Below are positions 1 through 5,145 of a DNA stretch of 5,617 bases, in pieces. The notes below the pieces were generated by a model. That model did not search any database. It saw only the letters and a list, made by a program, of their open reading frames with translations, and was not told the DNA's origin. The first letter of the stretch is position 1; every line of letters starts with the position of its first letter. The position numbers and the translations under genes are program-made. Origin of the DNA: Bacilli bacterium (GTDB lineage: Bacteria > Bacillota_I > Bacilli_A > ML615J-28 > CAG-698); NCBI GenBank assembly GCA_028691905.1, contig JAQUYJ010000068.1, positions 1 to 5,617 of the forward strand, written 5' to 3'.

Positions 1-300
1 AGCGACAAAAACAACGACAACAGAAGCAATAATTGCTGTAACCTGCGTTTCCATATAAGTAATGGCTTCATTGAAGAAAGTCGACAGGTGGCTGGAAAAA
101 TCAAATTCCCATAAAAACAATAAACCAACTGCTGAACCAATCAACAATAAAAAGTCCAAAATATAAGCTAAAAAAACAGTCTTCTTTGCCGGTTCTTCCT
201 TATTCAGCAATAATTTTTTGATTAGTACTAAGAAAACAACCAAAAGTATAATAATCCCTATTGTAAATACAATATTAACAGTAGTTGAAAATAGAAACAT
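1..300 (-). CDS. Membrane protein N-terminus, possibly an MscS-type mechanosensitive channel (partial)
   Basis: An open frame of 100 residues runs off the left edge of the window, so only the N-terminal part is seen. Two adjacent ATG codons occur (301-303 and 298-300). The second is preferred because GGAGG at 306-310 lies 5 bases from it but only 2 from the first. The translation shows a hydrophobic segment near residues 7-27, a short basic/acidic stretch (KKLLLNKEEPAKK), a second hydrophobic segment near 45-63, a polar amphipathic stretch (SSHLSTFFNEAITYMETQV) and the start of a third hydrophobic segment at the edge. A small protein opening with two or three helices followed by a helix entering a conserved core would fit MscS-family channels of Firmicutes, but the diagnostic pore helix and beta domain lie outside the window. 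It has its own promoter, so it is not co-transcribed by necessity with the heliorhodopsin upstream. Membrane location is well supported; the family is a guess. Confidence 0.55.
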   Translation of the reverse strand, partial: MFLFSTTVNIVFTIGIIILLVVFLVLIKKLLLNKEEPAKKTVFLAYILDFLLLIGSAVGLLFLWEFDFSSHLSTFFNEAITYMETQVTAIIASVVVVFVA

Positions 301-320
301 CATGTCCTCCTTTTTTTTCC

Positions 321-349
321 ATTATACCACAAAAGAGGTAAAGTTACAA
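321..349 (-). promoter_or_regulatory. Sigma-A promoter of the partial membrane protein gene
   Basis: On the minus strand a TTGTAA -35 box (344-349) is followed after 17 bases by a perfect TATAAT -10 box (321-326), preceded by TGG (extended -10). Transcription would start near 314, leaving a leader of only about 13 bases that is almost entirely the ribosome binding site (AAGGAGGA). The -35 box lies in the U-tract region of the heliorhodopsin terminator, so termination and initiation are packed together. Confidence 0.8.
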
Positions 350-377
350 AAAAGAAGCCCCATTCAGGACCTCTTTT
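348..377 (-). terminator. Rho-independent terminator of the heliorhodopsin gene
   Basis: Read on the minus strand, AAAAGAGGTCC (377-367) can pair with GGGCTTCTTTT (360-350) as an 11-bp stem with two G-U pairs and a 6-base loop, ending in a run of T. It starts about 10 bases after the heliorhodopsin stop codon. The A-rich 5' side could give weak activity in the other direction too. Confidence 0.8.
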
Positions 378-386
378 CAACTTTTT

Positions 387-1166
387 TTAATTGGGACTCA
401 TCACACCAAATAATACAAACCAGGCGAGTGTCGTCTTTGCAGCCAAACTCAATATAATGTACATCTTTTCACCATACAGATAATTACGCCATTTTCCGAC
501 TTTCTTGTACTGAAGAATCATATTAATTGGGAAAGTATTAAAGAAAACAAAATAGGAACCGGTTATAGCGTAGACAAACCACGGTACTTCCTTGGGATCA
601 CTGTTTCCAAAAGCAAATAAAAGAATAACAATCCATGGAACAATTCCTGCAAAGGATCCATAAATAAAGGACAGCCAGTCTTTCTTTTCTTTTTTCCCGT
701 TCATTTTTTCCATTAACAGACCAAATAAGTTCATACTGGCATTTAACCCAAAAATTAAAATCAATGCGCCAATATCAAATACACCAAACAATGTAGCAAT
801 TAAAACAATCATCAGTGAAGATGACAAGGCATATTCATACCAACGGAAAGGATTGATTTCATTTTCCAGTCCTCGATTATAAACATCATTCACCTTTGGT
901 AATACGATAATAAAATGAGCCAATGCACTTAAAAACAGAAAACAGGATACCAATATCCCAAACGGCAAATCAAATAAAGGCTTGGAGTCCGTAATCAGTG
1001 CTCCAATTCCCGTATCATACTTTAAAAAATTAGAAAAAATAACCGGTTTGAATTCAATGATTTTGTCCCATGTCAACGATAAAATCAACATTAAAACGCC
1101 CTGGACAAAATGAAAGCAACCCATAATCAAATTAAAACGACGTAATTTTGGAAATGTAATTTCCAT
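387..1166 (-). CDS. Heliorhodopsin (retinal-binding seven-helix photoreceptor)
   Basis: A complete 259-residue membrane protein of the heliorhodopsin (HeR) family, which binds retinal through a lysine and is inserted with its N-terminus inside the cell, opposite to type 1 rhodopsins. Seven hydrophobic segments are seen at roughly 10-33, 64-91, 108-126, 128-152, 164-187, 194-220 and 231-256. Family hallmarks are present: the helix-3 motif RWYEYALS with counterion E111, the helix-7 motif LSLAAKTTLAW with Schiff-base lysine K244, and the conserved inner histidines H19 and H84. The 30-residue stretch between helices 1 and 2 matches the long extracellular loop of the family, and length is normal. 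The start is supported by AAGGAGGG 7 bases upstream. The gene has its own promoter and terminator, so it appears monocistronic. Known members show slow photocycles without clear pumping; roles proposed elsewhere include signalling or regulation of partner enzymes. No retinal-synthesis gene lies in the window, so the pigment may come from elsewhere in the genome or from outside. The family call is very secure; the function is open. Confidence 0.96.
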   Translation of the reverse strand: MEITFPKLRRFNLIMGCFHFVQGVLMLILSLTWDKIIEFKPVIFSNFLKYDTGIGALITDSKPLFDLPFGILVSCFLFLSALAHFIIVLPKVNDVYNRGLENEINPFRWYEYALSSSLMIVLIATLFGVFDIGALILIFGLNASMNLFGLLMEKMNGKKEKKDWLSFIYGSFAGIVPWIVILLFAFGNSDPKEVPWFVYAITGSYFVFFNTFPINMILQYKKVGKWRNYLYGEKMYIILSLAAKTTLAWFVLFGVMSPN

Positions 1167-1182
1167 CCGATTTCCCTCCTTC

Positions 1183-1197
1183 AGATGAATATCATCT
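1183..1197 (-). promoter_or_regulatory. Perfect inverted repeat at the heliorhodopsin transcription start
   Basis: AGATGA-TAT-TCATCT is a perfect 6-bp inverted repeat with a 3-base centre. It lies directly after the -10 box, from about +1 to +15, and ends 3 bases before the ribosome binding site AAGGAGGG (about 1173-1180). It could be an operator that blocks initiation or a hairpin capping the 5' end of the mRNA. Which of the two cannot be decided from sequence. Confidence 0.45.
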
Positions 1198-1203
1198 ATG
1201 CAA

Positions 1204-1212
1204 ATTATACCA
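1204..1212 (-). promoter_or_regulatory. Extended -10 promoter of the heliorhodopsin gene
   Basis: On the minus strand TGGTATAAT combines a consensus -10 hexamer with the TGn extension. The region 17-18 bases upstream (GCATTT or TGCATT at 1227-1233) is a poor -35 match and lies within the terminator stem of the preceding gene. Expression would thus depend on the extended -10 or on an activator. The expected start is near 1197. Confidence 0.7.
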
Positions 1213-1222
1213 TTATCTATTT

Positions 1223-1247
1223 AAAAAAATGCATCAAATGATGCATT
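1223..1247 (-). terminator. Rho-independent terminator of the repeat protein gene
   Basis: Minus-strand AATGCATC (1247-1240), loop ATTT, GATGCATT (1235-1228) forms an 8-bp perfect stem, followed by five more T. The stem begins on the last two bases of the TAA stop codon, so a ribosome finishing the gene would cover part of the hairpin. It separates the repeat protein transcript from the heliorhodopsin gene. Confidence 0.7.
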
Positions 1248-2508
1248 ATTCTTTTTCCCACTGCGCATAGAGCGTTTTTGCTGCATATTGGTCATCTGTA
1301 ATCGAATGGATGGGTTGACTGCCTCCTTTGGGAAGCAGATACCACCCTTTGAATCGATATCCTTCTTTTTTCATTGTGGGCAGGGAAAGCGTGCTTCCAA
1401 CCGGATAAGAAACTTTTCTGATTTCGCTGTTGGTTGAATCTGCTAATTTTTCCTTGATTCCAACCCCACTGTAATCTTTCGTTTTGGGAGGAATCAAATG
1501 GAAACGACTGACAAATAAAGAATTCAATTCCCAGCGTATTTGTTCCTGATCACCAAATTGGTCATTTTTCCAATCAAATTTTTGTTTCATTTCCCTGTTT
1601 TGTTCATATAAAGATGCAATCCAGTGGATGAGCCACATCCATTTTTGATGGAAAGGAGGATTGTTGAAAACAAAATTAATTTTATTCTCACTTTTCAGAC
1701 AGAAGTCACTGACCGGACCGTGCCCTTCTATTCGGTTTACTTCCTGAGTGATATGCTGATCTGTAATCCGGGAAAAATCCGCGAGAAAGTCCTGATACAA
1801 ATCTGCGAAGGAAGAATATCCGTCATTGGAATGAAAGAAAGTATGGGTTCCCCATTTCGCATATAAAACAACGTCCTCTTTTTGATAGGCTACACACGTC
1901 ATTTCTTCATTCTTAAATTGTGGATTGTCGTACCAGCCCAAGAAGTGATATCCTGTTTTTCGGGGGTGGGGAATCGTTTTAATTTCACCCATTTGAACTT
2001 TAAGGGGAGCATCAACCGCACCGGGGATGTGCTGAATGTAATACAGGATACGTTCGTCCTGAACGGATGGTGCTTCATTGCTTTTTTTCAAATCTTCCAC
2101 TGTAGTGTATTTAAACAGTTTGGCTGTATCGACAAGTGAAGCCCAGCTGTTCGCAAAAAAATCCGTTGCATGTGCTTCTCCACACCGTTCAATTTCCCGC
2201 CAGGAAGCAAAAAAAGGAATGAGATGCCTGATCAAACCGACAAATTTCTGGTTTTGAAAACAAAATCCGATAAAATGGGTAACAGGCTGATCTTCCAGCT
2301 TACCCCCTACCTGCTCTTTTAAATAATACTTACCGGCCAAATTACCAATAATATAGGGTTCACTGCATAAAAAATCTTCCAAGGAAATGTTTTTTAAAAG
2401 ATTCTGATCTTTTAGGGTAATAAATTGATAGAGCGCAGTATAATAAGCAACTTTCACTTCATCTTTCGGATTCCAGTATCCACCGTTTAATTCATATGTT
2501 ATATTCAT
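1246..2508 (-). CDS. Unknown 420-residue protein with two interrupted InlB/Flg_new-type repeats
   Basis: The function is not recognised. Two segments match the Listeria-Bacteroides (InlB B, Flg_new) repeat pattern: residues about 170-219 with KTGYHFLGWY and ending LYAKW, and about 364-417 with KEGYRFKGWY and ending LYAQW. The repeat's usual opening strand (a T/V-x-x-x-NGG type strand) is also present, but far away: ITYELNGG at 3-10 and TFFHSNDG at 223-230. Each repeat therefore seems split by a mostly helical insert of about 130-160 residues. The inserts themselves look related (QKFVGLIRHLIPFF at 87-100 versus QKWMWLIHWIASLY at 288-301). Such repeats normally sit in secreted or wall-bound proteins, yet there is no signal peptide, membrane helix or LPXTG signal, so the product is predicted to be cytoplasmic. 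GGAG lies 6 bases before the ATG. It has its own promoter, but read-through from the thiolase operon is possible since no terminator is seen between them. The repeat call is good; the role is unknown. Confidence 0.88.
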   Translation of the reverse strand: MNITYELNGGYWNPKDEVKVAYYTALYQFITLKDQNLLKNISLEDFLCSEPYIIGNLAGKYYLKEQVGGKLEDQPVTHFIGFCFQNQKFVGLIRHLIPFFASWREIERCGEAHATDFFANSWASLVDTAKLFKYTTVEDLKKSNEAPSVQDERILYYIQHIPGAVDAPLKVQMGEIKTIPHPRKTGYHFLGWYDNPQFKNEEMTCVAYQKEDVVLYAKWGTHTFFHSNDGYSSFADLYQDFLADFSRITDQHITQEVNRIEGHGPVSDFCLKSENKINFVFNNPPFHQKWMWLIHWIASLYEQNREMKQKFDWKNDQFGDQEQIRWELNSLFVSRFHLIPPKTKDYSGVGIKEKLADSTNSEIRKVSYPVGSTLSLPTMKKEGYRFKGWYLLPKGGSQPIHSITDDQYAAKTLYAQWEKE

Positions 2509-2531
2509 TTTTTTCTCCTTTTACGAAATCT

Positions 2532-2560
2532 ATTTTACCATAATCAAATGTGCTTTTCAA
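2532..2560 (-). promoter_or_regulatory. Sigma-A promoter of the repeat protein gene
   Basis: Minus-strand TTGAAA (2555-2560), a 17-base spacer and TAAAAT (2532-2537) with a TGG extension give a strong promoter match. The -35 box overlaps the TGA stop codon of the cupin gene. The start would fall near 2525, close to the ribosome binding site, giving a leader of under 20 bases. Confidence 0.75.
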
Positions 2561-2889
2561 TTCTTTTGATTAACAGTTGATCCCGGAACAGGAGTTTTAA
2601 TGACAAACAATTCCAAAATTTCTTCTTTTTCATTATGAACATCCATTTTAATCCCCAGGGGAATATTTAGAATGGTTCCCACCTCATAATAGTGGATACC
2701 CTGGTCATTTAAATCAATCGCCAGAGTTCCTTTTAAAACACTCATATATAAATTGGCATTGGATAAGTGTATGGGTAATCCCTCCCCTTTGGGAAGAATC
2801 ATATGCATAAAATGAACGTGATCATCAGCAATGACCCGTTCTATTGTTTTAGTGGTTCCTTTTGTTATCTGATATACTTTTTCAATCAT
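2557..2889 (-). CDS. Small single-domain cupin protein, last gene of the thiolase operon
   Basis: A 110-residue protein of cupin (RmlC-like) fold, the usual size for a single-domain cupin. Cupin motif 1 is recognisable at about 35-54 (GEGLPIHLSNANLYMSVLKG) and motif 2 at 71-86 (GTILNIPLGIKMDVHN). The metal ligands are incomplete: motif 1 has H41 but not the HxH pair or the usual Glu, while H85 in motif 2 is kept. It may therefore bind metal weakly or be a non-metal sensor or binding protein. The start codon lies 2 bases after the reductase stop codon. The nearest SD-like sequence (GGAGG) is 15 bases upstream, inside the reductase gene, so translation is probably coupled to the upstream gene. 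Its place after thiolase and reductase genes suggests a role linked to acetoacetyl-CoA or hydroxybutyryl-CoA metabolism, but nothing in the sequence names a ligand. Confidence 0.85.
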   Translation of the reverse strand: MIEKVYQITKGTTKTIERVIADDHVHFMHMILPKGEGLPIHLSNANLYMSVLKGTLAIDLNDQGIHYYEVGTILNIPLGIKMDVHNEKEEILELFVIKTPVPGSTVNQKN

Positions 2890-2891
2890 AT

Positions 2892-3611
2892 TTATAAACG
2901 CATTCCTCCATTGACACTTAATACATGACCAGTAACATAAGAAGAATCTTCACTTGCTAGAAACAAAGCTGCTTTAGCTATTTCTTCCGGTTGACCCAGT
3001 CTTTTCAGCATCGTCATTTGGGCAAACTGCTGTAACAACTCTTCAGGAACTGTTTTCAATATATCAGTCATCACATATCCCGGTGCAATGGCATTGCAAC
3101 GAACATTGGCACCTTTACGCGAAAATTCTTTTGCCCAGGTCTTTGTCAGGCCAATCACTCCGGCTTTGGTTGCGGCATAGTTTGCCTGGCCGATATTACC
3201 GAATTCACCGACAACAGAACTGATATTGATGATGGAACCATATCCATTGGTTTCCATTTGCGGACCAAACAGTCTCGTCATATTGAAAACACCTTTCAGA
3301 TTGACATCAATAACGATATCCCACATATCATCAGTCATTTTTCTTGTCATGGCATCCCGTGTTATTCCGGCGTTATTTACCAGAATATCCACTTTGCCGT
3401 ATTTTTCTATCACATATTCATAAAACTTCTGAACACCGGCAACATCGGTAACACTTAAATGGTACCCTTCCACGCCTGCCTGTTCATAACTCAAATCACT
3501 GACATCTACTGAGATTACCTGTGCGCCTTCCAAAGCGAACAATTTCGCTATTTCCATTCCAATGCCTTTTGCAGCACCGGTAACTACAGCTACTTTTCCT
3601 TGTAATTTCAT
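2892..3611 (-). CDS. fabG: FabG-type SDR: 3-oxoacyl-ACP or acetoacetyl-CoA reductase
   Basis: A 239-residue classical short-chain dehydrogenase of typical length, cytoplasmic and probably tetrameric by family. The Rossmann motif TGAAKGIG is at 11-18, NNAG at 79-82, and the catalytic set is N104, S132, Y145 and K149 (YAATK). The C-terminal VTGHVLSVNGGM is typical of FabG and PhaB proteins. D36 sits at the end of the second beta strand, the position where an acidic residue usually selects NAD(H), though K15 in the glycine motif is more usual with NADP(H). Being 16 bases downstream of a thiolase gene, it most likely reduces acetoacetyl-CoA to 3-hydroxybutyryl-CoA (PhaB-like); the fabG role in fatty-acid synthesis is less likely because no fab genes are adjacent. 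The start is supported by AAGGA 7 bases upstream. Family certain, substrate inferred. Confidence 0.93.
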   Translation of the reverse strand: MKLQGKVAVVTGAAKGIGMEIAKLFALEGAQVISVDVSDLSYEQAGVEGYHLSVTDVAGVQKFYEYVIEKYGKVDILVNNAGITRDAMTRKMTDDMWDIVIDVNLKGVFNMTRLFGPQMETNGYGSIINISSVVGEFGNIGQANYAATKAGVIGLTKTWAKEFSRKGANVRCNAIAPGYVMTDILKTVPEELLQQFAQMTMLKRLGQPEEIAKAALFLASEDSSYVTGHVLSVNGGMRL

Positions 3612-3627
3612 GGTTTATTCCTTCTTT

Positions 3628-4833
3628 CTATACTCTTTTTATAATAATTGCAGTACCCATACCACCGCCAATACAAAGACTGGCTAAGCCATAGGTAAGA
3701 TTTTGTTTCTTCATTTCATGCATCAGCGTAACAAGAATCCGATTTCCACTTGCACCAACAGGATGACCCAGGGCAATCGCACCCCCATTAATGTTTGTGA
3801 TTTGCTTTATCGCTTCTTCACTCATCTGATGTTCTTCAGCAAGTAATTTTATGACGCCAAGTGATTGTGCTGCAAAGGCTTCATTCAATTCTAATAATTC
3901 CATATCCTGCAATCTCATTTTTGCCATTTTTAGTGCATTACGGATAGCAGGAACAGGTCCCAATCCCATCAGTAAGGGATCAACTCCGCCTTGACCGACT
4001 GCAACAATTTCAAACAGCGGCTGCAATTGATTTTTCCTTACATATTCTTCACTTGCAACGATGGTAAAAGAGGCACCGTCATTGATACCGGAAGCATTTC
4101 CGGCAGTAACGACTCCATCCTTTTTAAATGCCGGACGAAGCATACTTAGCTTTTCTCTTGATGTTGTTCGATTTGGGTATTCATCTTTATCAACAATGAT
4201 ATCCCCTTTTTTTGTTTTAATCACAATTGGGATTATTTCATCTGCAAAGCGACCATTATCCACTGATGCAATGGCTTTTTTCTGTGACTCAATCGCAAAA
4301 TCATCTTGGGCTTCTCTTGTAATTTGGAATTTTTCAGCGATGTTTTCTGCTGTCATTCCCATATGAACATTATTGAAAACATCCGTCAAAGCATCATAAA
4401 TCATATGATCTACCAAATTGAAATCGCCCATTTTCACACCATCCCTCGTCTTGGAAGAAACAAGAAACGGCGCATTACTCATTGATTCCACTCCACCGGC
4501 TATTACTAAATGATGCATTCCGGCCTGAATATTGGCAAAAGCATTCATAACTGCTTTCATACCACTGCCACATACCATGTTCAACGAATACGCTGGTATT
4601 TCCTGTTTGATTCCTGCTTTTATCGAAACCTGACGACCCATTCCCTGACCCAGCCCGGCAGGCAATATATTTCCTACAATTACTTCATCAATATCATCCG
4701 GATTGATTTCATTTTTTTCCAATAATCCTTTTACTACTTCTGCTCCCAAATCGGCAGGATGTACGAAGCGAAGAGAACCTAAAAAAGATCCGATTGGACT
4801 TCTCTTCCCGTCAACTAAAAATACTTTTCTCAT
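3628..4833 (-). CDS. atoB: Acetyl-CoA C-acetyltransferase (biosynthetic-type thiolase)
   Basis: A full-length 401-residue thiolase, close to the usual 390-400. It joins two acetyl-CoA into acetoacetyl-CoA, or runs in reverse, in the cytoplasm. Visible active-site features are the nucleophile C88 in NMVCGSGMKA, N318 in the NEAF motif, H357 in GGAIALGHPVGASG, and the acid/base C387 in CIGGGMG. The segment around 157-186 (HMGMTAENIA, REAQDDFA, SQKKA) is typical of short-chain acetoacetyl-CoA thiolases. The ATG is preceded by AAAGGA at 8 bases. It is the first gene of an operon with the FabG-type reductase and the cupin, driven by a consensus promoter. The equivalent gene is called phaA, thlA or atoB in other bacteria; the pair thiolase plus reductase resembles phaAB, but no phaC synthase is seen. 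No key residue is missing. Confidence 0.96.
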   Translation of the reverse strand: MRKVFLVDGKRSPIGSFLGSLRFVHPADLGAEVVKGLLEKNEINPDDIDEVIVGNILPAGLGQGMGRQVSIKAGIKQEIPAYSLNMVCGSGMKAVMNAFANIQAGMHHLVIAGGVESMSNAPFLVSSKTRDGVKMGDFNLVDHMIYDALTDVFNNVHMGMTAENIAEKFQITREAQDDFAIESQKKAIASVDNGRFADEIIPIVIKTKKGDIIVDKDEYPNRTTSREKLSMLRPAFKKDGVVTAGNASGINDGASFTIVASEEYVRKNQLQPLFEIVAVGQGGVDPLLMGLGPVPAIRNALKMAKMRLQDMELLELNEAFAAQSLGVIKLLAEEHQMSEEAIKQITNINGGAIALGHPVGASGNRILVTLMHEMKKQNLTYGLASLCIGGGMGTAIIIKRV

Positions 4834-4869
4834 AAAAAAATTCCTTTCTTTGATTTTTATTACATATCG

Positions 4870-4898
4870 ATTATAGCATGCACCTATTTTTTTGTCAA
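4870..4898 (-). promoter_or_regulatory. Consensus sigma-A promoter of the thiolase operon
   Basis: Minus-strand TTGACA (4893-4898), exactly 17 bases, TATAAT (4870-4875), with a TGC extension before the -10 box. Both hexamers are perfect, and the AT-rich upstream sequence may act as an UP element. The start would fall near 4863, giving a leader of about 30 bases. So strong a promoter suggests either high constitutive expression or control by a repressor, for which the palindrome at 4893-4907 is a candidate site. Confidence 0.88.
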
Positions 4899-4907
4899 AC
4901 GTTTACA
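4893..4907 (-). promoter_or_regulatory. cre-like palindrome overlapping the -35 box
   Basis: Minus-strand TGTAAACGTTTGACA has the palindromic core AAACGTTT and near-symmetric TGT/ACA ends, but one extra base (G) on the right side. The left half TGTAAACG agrees with the catabolite-responsive element bound by CcpA in Firmicutes; the right half matches only if the extra base is skipped. It overlaps the -35 box, where binding would repress. Another LacI-family regulator is equally possible. Confidence 0.4.
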
Positions 4908-5030
4908 ATTTTAATCGAATAGAAAAGAAATGTTTATTATCAGCACGTTCACATTCCTTTAATCCCCTGAATAAAACACATTAATAGTTTATTCATAAAA
5001 CAGTAATCCTTTTAAATTAAATATTCGCAA

Positions 5031-5078
5031 AAAAAAAGCTTTCTACTGAATGAAGTTCATTCAAGAGCAAAGCTTTTT
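5031..5078 (-). terminator. Large two-part hairpin terminator after the hydrolase gene, possibly bidirectional
   Basis: The outer stem pairs AAAAAGCTTT (5033-5042) with AAAGCTTTTT (5069-5078). After a small internal loop, an inner stem pairs TGAATG (5047-5052) with CATTCA (5058-5063) around a 5-base loop. On the minus strand the outer stem runs into nine T, fitting a terminator about 70 bases after the hydrolase stop codon. On the plus strand it also ends in five T. Confidence 0.8.
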
Positions 5079-5145
5079 ATTTATCATACCAATCTGTTTA
5101 TTGATTTTCATATTAATACTTTATATATAAAATCTGCTCCGATAA

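Larger units (their letters stand above)
4834..5145. other. 312-base gene-free region
   Basis: It holds the promoter and leader of the thiolase operon (4834-4910), an AT-rich stretch with no supported feature (4911-5030), the hairpin terminator of the hydrolase gene (5031-5078), and an AT-rich 3' tail of that gene containing the palindrome TTTATATATAAA at about 5119-5130. The only reading frame with a passable SD sequence is a 15-codon one at 4949-4996 on the minus strand, which is not convincing. Confidence 0.7.

Noticed and set aside
218..457. Plus-strand open frame of 79 codons
   Set aside because: It crosses the membrane protein start, the promoter, the terminator and the heliorhodopsin end, has no ribosome binding site and no protein-like features.
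1624..2139. Two plus-strand open frames of 80 and 85 codons
   Set aside because: They lie opposite the repeat protein gene, whose frame shows clear domain motifs; they are antisense shadows.
2509..2580. Terminator between the cupin and repeat protein genes
   Set aside because: Only the outer ATCAAA/TTTGAT bases can pair, around a large loop and without a T run, so no terminator is called.
3226..4725. Several plus-strand open frames of 65-101 codons
   Set aside because: They are antisense to the reductase and thiolase genes, which have full catalytic motifs.
4949..4996. Minus-strand 15-codon frame (MNKLLMCFIQGIKGM) with AAAAGGA upstream
   Set aside because: Too short to support as a gene. 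The SD spacing is about 10 bases, no promoter is seen between it and the terminator at 5031-5078, and its stop lies before the thiolase promoter, so a leader-peptide role is unlikely.
5119..5130. Palindrome TTTATATATAAA after the hydrolase gene
   Set aside because: A simple AT-rich palindrome of this kind is expected by chance in such AT-rich DNA and has no visible promoter or repeat context.
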